From NCBI RefSeq assembly GCF_003058085.1, contig NZ_QBUD01000002.1, positions 248,001 to 312,000 on the forward strand: a stretch of DNA of 64,000 nt, written 5' to 3'. Shown here piece by piece: positions 37,190 to 46,000 of the stretch (position 1 is its first letter; each line of letters opens with the position of its first letter). Source of the DNA: Yoonia sediminilitoris. GTDB lineage: Bacteria > Pseudomonadota > Alphaproteobacteria > Rhodobacterales > Rhodobacteraceae. The notes below the pieces were generated by a model. That model was not told where the DNA came from. It worked only from the letters and a program-made list of their open reading frames with translations, and made no database searches. The position numbers and the translations under genes are program-made.

Positions 37190-38305
37190 TTACTCGGCGT
37201 TTTCCTCTTCCGGTGCCCGAAGCATCCAAAGGTTTGCCCCGGCAGAAACAAGATTAGGACGCAGCGCGGCAGCTGCACCTTTCTTCAACAACTGGTTCAG
37301 GTCATCTCCCAATGCTGGGCTGTAAATGTGATAAAGATGGCCGGTCAGATCCCAAATTGGAAGGCCGCTGAGGTCGACAACCTCGACACCATTGAGGATG
37401 GATACATCGTTGCCTGCTTCGCCCAACCTTGGATACCCGTGCAGTTGTTCTGAAAGTGCCAGCGCCCGGTCGCCTTCGGTCACATAGACAGTAATACCGC
37501 GCGCAATCGGTCGGATACGCGCGAGAATTCTGGCGAAAATCTCAAAATCCATGTCGGGTGCCAACAAGACAATTTCTCCCAGCCGGATATCTGGGTACCT
37601 ATTTGCCACCTCGTAAAGAGCGAGCACAACGCCTCGCGCGCCAAGGCTATGGCCTACAACATTGACTTGGTCAGTGCCGAAAAGACCATATAAACTCAGG
37701 ATAACCTCTGCCAGATCCGGCACGCTCCAGTATAGATCGGACTCATCACGGGTATAGTTGGTCACTGCCCCGTCGGATGGCCAACTAAACCATAAAAGCT
37801 GACCGTTCAGATCAGCATTTTCCCGAAGCAAAAGCGCGCGGCGGCACCCCTTCTCGAAACTGATATTGAAGCCATGCACATAGAGCACAGGTTGTTGTGA
37901 CCCAAGGTTATGAACTAAGGCCTCCAGTAAAGCGTCTTGGCTCACTTCTGTAACCTGCTCGACGCGCAGGAATTCTTCCCTGATGAAACCTGGCGCAGAG
38001 TCTGCAAGCGACCCAAGTGCTGACAAATCAAGACTGCGGACTTCGCACTGTCCCGCCTTTAGATCACTGCGTCTATCACCGAAATAGCGCTCGGGGATTG
38101 AAGACCCCGTTCGATTGCGAAGCGTAAGAAATGGTATTTGGGCGTTTTCGAGTTGTTGCTCCTGCGCACGCAGCACTGAGGGACTGATAACGGCACATGT
38201 AACCAGCAGTGTGAGAACAAGAAAACATTGGGCTACAGCGTTTCGCGAAAAACCTGATCCACAGCTTTTCGGGAAACGCTTTAGGTAGATCGATAGAAAG
38301 CGCAT
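37190..38305 (-). CDS. Exported alpha/beta hydrolase (DUF900-type)
   Basis: This 371-residue protein has an alpha/beta hydrolase core: the oxyanion region VLYVHGFNISFEKGC, nucleophile elbow VVGHSLGARG and a later acidic region LAPDMDFEIFARIL. DUF900-type hydrolases are probable lipases/esterases. The start at 38305 follows AGGGA. The first 23 residues include KRFPKSCGSGFSRNAVA, encoded by the 42-bp dispersed repeat at 38238-38279, and the true hydrophobic signal (FLVLTLLVTCAVI) comes after. So the repeat has lengthened the N-terminal region of the signal peptide. Confidence 0.8.
   Translation of the reverse strand: MRFLSIYLKRFPKSCGSGFSRNAVAQCFLVLTLLVTCAVISPSVLRAQEQQLENAQIPFLTLRNRTGSSIPERYFGDRRSDLKAGQCEVRSLDLSALGSLADSAPGFIREEFLRVEQVTEVSQDALLEALVHNLGSQQPVLYVHGFNISFEKGCRRALLLRENADLNGQLLWFSWPSDGAVTNYTRDESDLYWSVPDLAEVILSLYGLFGTDQVNVVGHSLGARGVVLALYEVANRYPDIRLGEIVLLAPDMDFEIFARILARIRPIARGITVYVTEGDRALALSEQLHGYPRLGEAGNDVSILNGVEVVDLSGLPIWDLTGHLYHIYSPALGDDLNQLLKKGAAAALRPNLVSAGANLWMLRAPEEENAE
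38238..38279 (-). repeat. 42-bp dispersed palindromic repeat, copy 2 (inside a gene)
   Basis: This is the reverse-orientation copy of the element at 16446-16487, identical at 40 of 42 positions. It lies in the 5' coding part of the DUF900 hydrolase gene and is translated as part of KRFPKSCGSGFSRNAVA. Confidence 0.85.
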
Positions 38306-38531
38306 GTTCAGTCCCTGATTTTGTCACCTAGATTGTGCTGGTATTTCGCTGGACTGTCTATTGATGTTCCGGTGTTCCTCTTGGCGCCATTCGGCTTTGT
38401 CGAACGCGGGGGGACTTAGTAGTGCCAGCATTGCGCATTGCGCCGAAATCAGTTGCTAAATGTGTTCAATTGCAAAACACTAGACCAATATTGTGGTGAA
38501 ATCGGACTAGCCTTAGGGGGACATCTGTAGC

Positions 38532-40202
38532 ATGAGTATTTTTGCGAGAATGATCGGTCCCTTCTCAATTCCGTGTTTTCTAATCGGCGTCCTGTTTTTT
38601 GCGGCATCGCTCACGCCATCACTCATTCCCCGCGATCCAGACGTACAAGGTATTCTGGGCGGACTGGTCACTGCTCTTGGCTATCTATTGGGGCAGGTGG
38701 TGGCGCTTTTTTGGCGGGCCCTGGACATGCCGGGCCTGCCGAGGCGTCTAGACCGGAGCATAACCTTCATTGCGACCGCCTTGATTGTCGTCTTCTTCGT
38801 GTGGGTGTTGAACTCGAGCCTGACATGGCAAAATGACTTGCGCGAAAAGATGGGCATGTCTCCGGCCGCTGCCCTGAACCTAGTCAGGATCCTTGTCATT
38901 GCGACGCTGGTGTTTGCTCTAGCTTTTGCCATCGGGCGGATCGTGGCGTCGTTTTTCCGCCTTGTGCGCGCACGACTTTATCGGGTGATGCCGCCACGAC
39001 GGGCAAATGTGGTAGGATTCTTGGTGGTTGCTGTCCTTTTGGTCGTCGTCACGCGGGATGGAATTCTTGATGGTGTGATTGCAGGACTTGATACCAGTTA
39101 TGAGACAGCACAAGCCTTGTTTGACGACGCGCCGCCACCGCCAACCGATGCCGGGAAAACCGGTAGCAGTGCATCGCTGATCGATTGGTCAGGTATTGGC
39201 ACACCAGGGCGCGATTTCATCATGTCGGGGCCGGATGCAGCTGCAATTTCTGCATTTACAGGACGACAAGCGCTGGAGCCAATCCGTGTCTATGTCGGAC
39301 GAGCGAACGGGGATACTCCGATTCAAAGGGCAGAACTAGCGCTTGAAGAACTCAAGCGGCAAGGTGCCTTTGAAAGAAGCGTTCTGATTATCACGAGCCC
39401 CACGGGCACGGGTTGGATGGACCCTGGCTCGCACGATCCGGTTGAATACATGCATAATGGCGACATCGCGACTGTTGCAGCACAGTATTCATATCTTCAA
39501 TCACCTTTGGCGCTGGTTCTTGAAACCAATACAGGCCTCGAACAGGCCACAGCCTTGCAGGATGTGGTGCATGGGTACTGGAAGACGCTGCCCGAGGATG
39601 CACGACCCCGTCTTTACGTACATGGCCTCAGCCTGGGCGCTTGGTCCTCAATGCATGCGACGAATCTTTTCCGTTTGTTGGACGATCCAATTGACGGCGC
39701 CTTCTGGGCGGGCCCGCCATTTCCCTCTGACTTCTGGAACTATGTCCAGAACCAACGTTCCACTGGCAGTCCCTGGGTCTTGCCCAAGATCGGCGACGGA
39801 TCACTGATACGCTATGCTTCGCATACTGCGGACGCCTCCGAAGCGGCAGCCGAGTGGGGCGATATGCGGATCGTCTTTCTCCAGTACTCCAGCGATCCGG
39901 TTGTCTTCTACGACCCTGCCTCAGTCTGGCGCGCACCACCTTGGATGCGTGATCCGCCAGCGGAAGACATGTCTGAGCATTTCATCTTCATGCCCGTCGT
40001 GTCACACTTTCAACTGGCGCTGGATATGGCCCTGTCATTTGGATCACCGCCAGGGCACGGGCACGCCTATTACGCACAGGACTACATTGGTCCATGGATC
40101 CAAGTGACAGATCCCGAAGGATGGACGGACAGCGAAACCACAAGACTGAGATCGCATTGCAACATCGGATTTCAGTTCGGGTGTTCAAAAGGGCTGCCGT
40201 AA
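38532..40202 (+). CDS. Membrane-anchored alpha/beta hydrolase (Abhydrolase_9 type)
   Basis: This 556-residue protein has an N-terminal membrane domain of four to five helices (residues 10-180, including FSIPCFLIGVLFFAASLTPS and LDRSITFIATALIVVFFVWV). A soluble hydrolase domain follows. The nucleophile elbow is YVHGLSLGAWSS with Ser367 within GLSLG. Other family blocks are RFTAFTGR-like (ISAFTGRQALEPIRVYVG), IITSPTGTGWMDP and AFWAGPPFPSD. This matches the two-domain family annotated as alpha/beta hydrolase with a membrane N-terminus. It probably acts on membrane lipids or esters at the inner membrane. It is divergent from the DUF900 gene. Confidence 0.85.
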   Translation: MSIFARMIGPFSIPCFLIGVLFFAASLTPSLIPRDPDVQGILGGLVTALGYLLGQVVALFWRALDMPGLPRRLDRSITFIATALIVVFFVWVLNSSLTWQNDLREKMGMSPAAALNLVRILVIATLVFALAFAIGRIVASFFRLVRARLYRVMPPRRANVVGFLVVAVLLVVVTRDGILDGVIAGLDTSYETAQALFDDAPPPPTDAGKTGSSASLIDWSGIGTPGRDFIMSGPDAAAISAFTGRQALEPIRVYVGRANGDTPIQRAELALEELKRQGAFERSVLIITSPTGTGWMDPGSHDPVEYMHNGDIATVAAQYSYLQSPLALVLETNTGLEQATALQDVVHGYWKTLPEDARPRLYVHGLSLGAWSSMHATNLFRLLDDPIDGAFWAGPPFPSDFWNYVQNQRSTGSPWVLPKIGDGSLIRYASHTADASEAAAEWGDMRIVFLQYSSDPVVFYDPASVWRAPPWMRDPPAEDMSEHFIFMPVVSHFQLALDMALSFGSPPGHGHAYYAQDYIGPWIQVTDPEGWTDSETTRLRSHCNIGFQFGCSKGLP

Positions 40203-40243
40203 GTGACCGCTTTCGCAACTGTCTTATGCCTGAAAACCTGTCG

Positions 40244-41002
40244 CTATTCAGGCCGAACCGTGAAATGCATAAGCGCAATGCCGCTGGCATCCATCAACAC
40301 AAGACCTGTCCGGTACCGCACATAACTGGCCGCACGTGGCAACGCGTCCAGAACGCTTCTTTCAAGCCTCTCAGTCTCATCAGGGCAAGCCATCATAGTA
40401 CCGGCAAAATTCGCAGGGAATGAAATTTCACCATCAATCTGCAACAATTGCCCGATGAAGCGATTACAGCCACCGAAGAGTTCAAAGTTACTTTCATCAT
40501 CAATGATCAGTGTCGCCGGATCGTCGTTTGACCACGGCTCACCTAAGATTTCGGTGATCGCCCATTCTACCCCTGAGATGTGCTGTAGCGTGGGGGGCAC
40601 GGTGGCAGCTTCGTCAACAGCAGACAGCATCATCTCCAATGTCGCGTCCTCTGAATGCGAGAAAGGATCATATCTTTCGGTGCTCCGAAAAATAGGGGAA
40701 TCGCCAGACCAGATTGATGCAGCCAGAGCATAGACGCCTTCCGGCGCAATGAGATCTGCATCATAATGCAGTTCAACTTGCATAGGTACGCCGGTAATCC
40801 GACGTCGCAGAGATGACAGCGGCTTTGCAGCTGTGTCAGTGCGTGAAACATCAAGCAACTCCAAATGAAGTTCAGCAAGGGGTGGAAGCGCAATGCGTTC
40901 ACGATATGAAACCGCGACATCAATGGTTGTCTGGGCATAAGCCTGGTTAAGCGGCATTATAAGACAAAATAGAAAACTGAGATTCTGTAGTGCGTAGCGC
41001 AA
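40244..41002 (-). CDS. Exported YbaY/META (HslJ-like) domain protein
   Basis: The product is 252 residues. It has a signal peptide (LSFLFCLIMPLNQAYAQ), then a YbaY-type beta domain (TIDVAVSYRERIALPP, LELLDVSRTD, MQVELHYD) and a C-terminal META domain (EWAITEILGEPW, FELFGGCNRFIGQLLQ, FAGTMMACPDETERLERSVLDAL). The combination is known in envelope-stress or lipoprotein-like proteins of unknown mechanism. It converges with the hydrolase gene, 41 bases apart. The 41003-41512 stretch to its left in transcription terms contains no gene I can support. Confidence 0.82.
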   Translation of the reverse strand: MRYALQNLSFLFCLIMPLNQAYAQTTIDVAVSYRERIALPPLAELHLELLDVSRTDTAAKPLSSLRRRITGVPMQVELHYDADLIAPEGVYALAASIWSGDSPIFRSTERYDPFSHSEDATLEMMLSAVDEAATVPPTLQHISGVEWAITEILGEPWSNDDPATLIIDDESNFELFGGCNRFIGQLLQIDGEISFPANFAGTMMACPDETERLERSVLDALPRAASYVRYRTGLVLMDASGIALMHFTVRPE

Positions 41003-41512
41003 ACCTGCTCCCCCTGACTTTAGAACTAAGGATCAAATCACCAGAAAAAGGCTTGGCAGTCCAATAAATTGTCAAAAAATTTGATTGGTAGCGAGCAATT
41101 GGCACATTGGGCAAGCATCTCTGCAAAACACAAAGCGGGTGGCATTTTTTTGGTCCAGAGGTTTTCTTTGCAGACCCAGCAATGCTCCGCTTTCTAGTGT
41201 CAGGACCCATTCATTCTGCGCCTTCAGCGTGGATTTCAGGAAAAATCAGTAGTTTGCCCTGCGACGACGTGAAATCACCGGGAGTGGGCAAGATATGTTG
41301 GTTGGTGGGTTCGAGACATAAGAACCGAGAGTTGCGACACTTGGAAAATTGGAAGCATAACGGCGGAAATCGGCGCTGTGTGGCTAGGACGCCCACGGCA
41401 GATCTGGCTCAAGGTAAATCTGGCCTTTGTTATCGACGATGCACATCGCACACGACCGAAGCGACACATCTAATCTGAATTAGTCTTGATGTGATCTGGC
41501 ACCGCCCCCTTC

Positions 41513-42024
41513 TCAGCAAGCTGAAATGGGGAGGGTGCATCTCTTGAAGGAGATGATGGTTGTCCGTTTTGATGGAGGTGCAAACCGAACTATCAAACAA
41601 GGAAGCTCTTTTGCCATGCGCCGGACATCAACGCGCGAACCTTTGTAGGTAAAGGTCGTGTTGCGCGCGATTATGAACAGCCAGGGAGACCGCGACAGGG
41701 CTGTGATGTTGTCATCGCTGATCCCGTCCAAGAAATACTCCTGTTCCGGATCGCCCGACAAGTTCTCGAAGGCCAGAACGGCAATGGAAGGTCGCTCTGG
41801 TCGCACTGGGAGCGCATCGTTCGGATCGGCCTTGGCGGAACCGGCCGGGCCAAGCGCGTCGCGCAAGTCAAATTTCGAGGACATGCCCAGTTTCCGGTAG
41901 ATCGCCGCAAGATGAGTTCGCACGTGGACGGTGTAATACACAGTCGATCCGCGATCTGCTGATAGCTTTCGCCACGTGCGTAATCGTGGGCGGTTTGGGT
42001 TTCGTAAGCCGCAAGCCGCGTCAC
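41513..42024 (-). pseudogene. LuxR-HTH / TolB-like regulator, frameshifted and truncated
   Basis: The minus strand begins LAAYETQTAHDYARGESYQQIADRL with LCITPST, the first half of a LuxR-type helix-turn-helix. A one-base deletion near 41935 moves the rest, VRTHLAAIYRKLGMSSKF, into another frame. A TolB-like segment follows (RPSIAVLAFENLSGDP and EQEYFLDGISDDNITALSRSP), as in adenylate-cyclase-associated regulators. After FTYKGSRVDVRRMAKELP the similarity ends. Restoring one base would rejoin the domain. It is broken and truncated. It is a paralogue, in the HTH, of the gene immediately upstream. Confidence 0.72.
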
Positions 42025-42040
42025 CTATGGGGCACTGCTG

Positions 42041-42847
42041 TCATGGGTTGGCCTGTTGCATCGCTTTGATCATACGTGCGTTCTCCAGCGCGATCACGCT
42101 TTGCGCGGCGAAAATTTGAGCCAGCCGCGTGGTATCATCGGAAAAGGGCCGCACGGTTTGTCGGTAGAGCACAAAGGCCCCCACCAGTGTCTCTGCCGCA
42201 AGCATCGGGATCGCCACAAAGGACCGCGCGCCGCCAAGATCGACTGTTGCGACGCGCAAAGGGTCGTCGCTCAGGTTTAGGTCCTCGGATCTGACATCGA
42301 AGATGTTGATGATCTCGCGCTGCGCGTCCATGCGGCCAAGACCTGTTTGCGCGCTCGCTTTGAACCAGCCCTGGTCATCGAACCAGGTTTTGAAAATCGG
42401 TGGAATCCCAAGGGCAAAGGCCGCATGAAATCTACGAGAGTCCCTGCATTCGAACATGATGCCGAATTCTGCATCGCAAAGGTCCAGCGCGTAGGCCAAA
42501 ATCTGCTTCATCACTGCGTTCAAGTCACCCTGTGCAGTGCTAATGATCCGAAGCACCTCGCTCAGCGCTTTTTCACGGCTGATGGCTTCCTCTAGGCTTA
42601 GGGCCAATTCAGACACAACCGTCGCCAGTTCCGACGGGCTGCGAGGCACTGGTGCTTCGCCCTCCAGTCGGGTTGCCAGTTCCAGTTTTGAGGACACGCC
42701 CAGTTTGCGATAGATGGTTGCAAGGTGTGTGCGGACCGTGCTGGGCGCGATGCACAAGGTTTTTGCGATCGTCTGATAGGTCTGACCACCTGCATAGGCC
42801 TGCGCGATCTGCACTTCCCTTTGGCTGAGATCGACCCACTCTGACAC
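42041..42847 (-). CDS. LuxR-type HTH plus GAF-domain regulator
   Basis: This 268-residue protein has the helix-turn-helix at the N-terminus (LSQREVQIAQAYAGGQTYQTIAKTL, IAPSTVRTHLATIYRKLGVS), which is unusual since LuxR domains are mostly C-terminal. A linker helix (SLEEAISREKALSEVLRIIS) leads to a GAF domain (LDLCDAEFGIMFECRDSRRF, RSFVAIPMLAAETLVGAFVLYRQ) that could bind a small ligand. The end AQSVIALENARMIKAM usually precedes a kinase or cyclase; here it is the C-terminus. It may be a truncated one-component version. Confidence 0.78.
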   Translation of the reverse strand: MSEWVDLSQREVQIAQAYAGGQTYQTIAKTLCIAPSTVRTHLATIYRKLGVSSKLELATRLEGEAPVPRSPSELATVVSELALSLEEAISREKALSEVLRIISTAQGDLNAVMKQILAYALDLCDAEFGIMFECRDSRRFHAAFALGIPPIFKTWFDDQGWFKASAQTGLGRMDAQREIINIFDVRSEDLNLSDDPLRVATVDLGGARSFVAIPMLAAETLVGAFVLYRQTVRPFSDDTTRLAQIFAAQSVIALENARMIKAMQQANP

Positions 42848-43033
42848 CCGAGAATTCTCCGAATATAAAGACTTGGGTGAAGTGTGTTCAGAACGGGTTC
42901 AATAAGCAAGCATGCAAATGCTGTAGTTTGAATACTGCACGCAGACGCCCGATTTTAATGCATCTGCACGATACACGGCGTTACAGACACTGGCCTAGGG
43001 TGGGTCCATTGGATCAACAGGGAGACTGGACCG

Positions 43034-43447
43034 ATGACACATCAAGAAACGGCGACTGCATTTTTCGAAGCTTGCGAAACGGGTCAAGGATGGGACGCCT
43101 GCAAGGCCTTTTGCCACGAGGGGGCAACCTTTTCCTGTCAGGCGGATGCTCTGGCGGAGACGACAACCCTTGCCGCCTATGCGGACTGGATGAAGGGGCT
43201 TTTCACGCCAGTGCCGGATGGCCGTTACAAGCTGACCGCCTTTGCGACCGACGAGGCGCGCGGCACCGTTGTCGCGACGGCCGAATTTCACGGCACGCAG
43301 ACGGGCGAAGGCGGACCGGTGCCACCGACAGGGAAATCTGTGGTGTCGGACTACGCTTATGTCATACAGTTCGACGGTGACAGGATTAGCCACATGACCA
43401 AGATCTGGAATGACGTCCACGCCCTGCGCGGGCTCGGGTGGGCATAA
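43034..43447 (+). CDS. SnoaL/NTF2-like protein
   Basis: This 137-residue protein has the typical cone-fold pattern: ETATAFFEACETGQGWDACKAFC, then TTTLAAYADWMKGLFTPVPD, and the C-terminal DYAYVIQFDGDRISHMTKIWND. Related proteins are ester cyclases or binding proteins of unknown function. It is the first gene of a three-gene operon with an MFS transporter and an AA_synth protein. Its TAA stop overlaps the next ATG. Confidence 0.8.
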   Translation: MTHQETATAFFEACETGQGWDACKAFCHEGATFSCQADALAETTTLAAYADWMKGLFTPVPDGRYKLTAFATDEARGTVVATAEFHGTQTGEGGPVPPTGKSVVSDYAYVIQFDGDRISHMTKIWNDVHALRGLGWA

Positions 43448-44619
43448 TGCGCTGGCGCATCCTTGCCCTGCTGTTTCTGGCCCGCATCGGGCTTGGGTTT
43501 CAGTTTCAGACAGTGGCCTCCGTTGGCGACGATCTCATCGTCGCTTTCGGGCTCGACTATGTGGGCATCGGTCTGATGATCGGGCTGTTCATGGCCCCCG
43601 GTCTGGTTCTGGCCTTGCCCGCAGGCTATTGGGGGCGCTACGTGTCTGATCGCATGATGGTAGTCTTTGGATTGGGCGCTCTGGCTTTGGGTGGAGCCTG
43701 GTCCTCCTTGGCGAGCGAAAGCTGGGGCCTCGGGCTGGGTCGCATCCTTGCCGGGGGCGGGTTTCTGTTCTGTACGCTCTATCTGACGAAGATGGTCGCA
43801 GACTGGTTTGATGGCCGCGAAATCGCGACCGCTATGAGCATCCTTGTGATGAGTTGGCCTTTCGGTATCGCCATGGGCCAGATAGGTCACGCATGGCTCG
43901 CCCAAGAGTTTGGCTGGCAGGTCCCGTTTCAGGTCGCGTCGGTCTATTGTCTGATTGCAGCCCTTGGGGTGTTTGTCTTCTACAGGGCGCCACATGATCT
44001 ACCACATGCTGAAGGCGGACCGCGAGCGACCATGACACGGCAGGAATGGCAACTGGTGCTCTGTGCCGCCACCGCTTGGGGTGTCTTCAACGCGGCCTAC
44101 GTCACCTATCTGTCCTTCGGGCCAAAGGTTCTGGAAGGTTTGGGCCAGTCCGCAATCGCGGCCGCTGGTATCATCAGCATCGGGAGTTGGATCATGATCG
44201 TATCAGGTGCTATCTGCGGACAGGTCGTCGACCGTTTCGGCGGACGGACCGTTGTTTTGACGGTCTGCATGGGCGGGGCGATTACCGCGCTCTTGTTGCT
44301 CAGCGTGCCCGGTGCTGGCTTTGGTGCAAGCGTGCTTTTTGGTCTGATCGGCATGGCCCCGGCCGGGGTGATCATGGCCATGGCGGGCCAGGCGATGCGA
44401 CCTCAAGTCCGCGCGTTCGGTATGGGTATCTTCTTTACCATTTACTACGCGATCATGTTGGTCACCCCACCCGCAGCGGGCGCCATTCTCGATGCAACAG
44501 GACATGCCGAGGGACCCATGTGGCTCGCCATCATCCTGTTTGCCGCCGTAGTCCCACTCGGCTTCGGATTCCAATACATCAAAAACCTGCCCCACGCGGG
44601 CATCGCAAAGGAAGCATAG
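43447..44619 (+). CDS. Major facilitator superfamily transporter
   Basis: This 390-residue protein has twelve hydrophobic segments. The start ATG at 43447 overlaps the previous stop; a GTG nine bases upstream is less likely. The cytoplasmic loop between helices 2 and 3 reads YWGRYVSDRMMVVFG, a variant of the MFS motif A. A central cytoplasmic loop (HDLPHAEGGPRATMTRQEW) separates two six-helix halves. The cargo is unknown; an organic acid or amino acid derivative is plausible, given the AA_synth partner. Confidence 0.85.
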   Translation: MRWRILALLFLARIGLGFQFQTVASVGDDLIVAFGLDYVGIGLMIGLFMAPGLVLALPAGYWGRYVSDRMMVVFGLGALALGGAWSSLASESWGLGLGRILAGGGFLFCTLYLTKMVADWFDGREIATAMSILVMSWPFGIAMGQIGHAWLAQEFGWQVPFQVASVYCLIAALGVFVFYRAPHDLPHAEGGPRATMTRQEWQLVLCAATAWGVFNAAYVTYLSFGPKVLEGLGQSAIAAAGIISIGSWIMIVSGAICGQVVDRFGGRTVVLTVCMGGAITALLLLSVPGAGFGASVLFGLIGMAPAGVIMAMAGQAMRPQVRAFGMGIFFTIYYAIMLVTPPAAGAILDATGHAEGPMWLAIILFAAVVPLGFGFQYIKNLPHAGIAKEA

Positions 44620-44621
44620 CC

Positions 44622-45167
44622 ATGGACGTTCGAAAAACGGTTTTCACAAAGGAAATCATCACCGCAGATGAGATGGGCGTAGCCTGTGATCCGATCACGC
44701 GGGTTGCTGCGATGGCGGTCGTCAAAAACCCCTTTGCAGGCAATGCTCAAACTGACCTAACGGCGCTTTTCGACATCAGCGCGCAGCTTGGCAAATCTCT
44801 GACGCAAGAGCTTGTGATCATGTTGGAGGGGCGGGCCCTTTGCTATGGGAAGGCAGCCCTTGTCGGAGCCTCCGGCGCGATGGAACATGGCGCAGCCGTG
44901 CTGCATCCGGCCTTGGGCAAACCCGTGCGTGCAGCTGTTGGAGGTGGAGCATCCCTGATGCCATCTAACCACAAAGTCGGCGCCTTGGGTGCCAGCATTG
45001 ATCTGCCGTTGGGCCACAAAGACGAGGCGTGGTCCTTCGATCACATCGACACGATGACGATCTGTGTGCCCGACGCCCCCCGCACAGACGAAATCCTGCT
45101 GTGTATCGGATTGTCAGACGGGACACGCGCCCACCCGCGCGTTGGAAAAGGGCCAAGCGGGGCGTAG
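44622..45167 (+). CDS. AA_synth (amino acid synthesis) family protein
   Basis: This is a 181-residue protein starting MDVRKTVFTKEIITADEMG. It matches the AA_synth family (PF06684), small proteins often encoded near amino acid or hydantoin metabolism genes. The Gly-rich core reads GKAALVGASGAMEHGAAVLHP and RAAVGGGASLMPSNHKVG. The biochemical activity is not established. It starts 2 bases after the MFS stop. Immediately downstream is a defective IS6 element. Confidence 0.8.
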   Translation: MDVRKTVFTKEIITADEMGVACDPITRVAAMAVVKNPFAGNAQTDLTALFDISAQLGKSLTQELVIMLEGRALCYGKAALVGASGAMEHGAAVLHPALGKPVRAAVGGGASLMPSNHKVGALGASIDLPLGHKDEAWSFDHIDTMTICVPDAPRTDEILLCIGLSDGTRAHPRVGKGPSGA

Positions 45168-45260
45168 CTTTTTAACAATAGTCTATAGCGACCGTCCGTC
45201 ACAACCGCGGCATCGGCCCATACCGGATGAGGTGGTGGCTCCTGCTCCACCGGCCTTGAA

Positions 45261-45999
45261 GGTAGTGTCGCAAAGTTTCGGATTTCTGTTGCATTGCCGG
45301 ACGTGTCCAGCCAGACCCTTCACCTTCCCGGGGCGAACATCAGGATTGAAGAGTTGATCAGTTTCAAAGGCGCGCGATACCCGAAATCTGTGATCCTTTA
45401 CGCCGTGTATTTCTACGTTCGCTTTCCCGTTTCATACCGCAACCTCGAAGAGATCATGGCGGAACGCGGGGTGGATTTGGATCATGCGACCGTCAATCGG
45501 TGGGTCGAGAAATACGCAGGTGCAATTGCTGAAGTCGCACATCGCCAGAAATCACCAACCGGCCGTTCGTGCTGTCTGAGCGTCGCGATGAAACTGCGGC
45601 GACTGCGTTTTTCATAAAAGCCATCGGCAGAAACGGCTGGCCGGACAAGGTCGTTATCGAATAAAGCGGATCGAACACGGCCGGTCTGTTCAACATGAAT
45701 TGCCTGCTTGTCGTGTACGGCTGGTATTGGTTGATCACTGTCCGGCGCACGAAATATCTCAACAACATTATTGAACAGGATCATCGATTTTTAAGGAAGC
45801 TCACCCAGCCGATGCAGACCTTCAAATCGTTCAATTCAGCAGCATCCACCCTTGCCTGGATCAAGGTCGCACATACGATCCGAAAGGGTCAGTTTGGCCA
45901 TTCCGAGCAGTCTGGCTTCGCGCAGCTCGCGGCTCTCGCTGGATAAGTGTGTCCAGCAGCAGCGCTTTCTTAGGCACGTAGGAACTTTGCGACACTACC
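45261..45999 (+). mobile_element. Defective IS6-family insertion sequence with perfect ends
   Basis: This 739-bp element has perfect 17-bp terminal inverted repeats, GGTAGTGTCGCAAAGTT (45261-45277) and AACTTTGCGACACTACC (45983-45999). Inside is a broken transposase: FKGARYPKSVILYAVYFYVRF and ERGVDLDHATVNRWVEKYAG are intact, then the central part with the first catalytic Asp is missing, and the sequence continues as ERRDETAATAFFIKAIGRNG, a stop (TAA) at DKVVIE-stop, and LNNIIEQDHRFLRKL. The flanking 8-mers (GCCTTGAA and GCTACTTG) do not match, so no target duplication remains. Confidence 0.88.
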
Positions 46000-46000
46000 G

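Noticed and set aside
41003..41512. Plus-strand frame of 123 codons at 41107-41478
   Set aside because: Composition is not protein-like, no ribosome site is visible and no family is recognised; left as a gap without a supported gene.
44046..44621. Long plus-strand frame running from inside the MFS gene into the AA_synth gene
   Set aside because: The MFS protein is continuous in its own frame; only the part from 44622 has a family match and a proper start.
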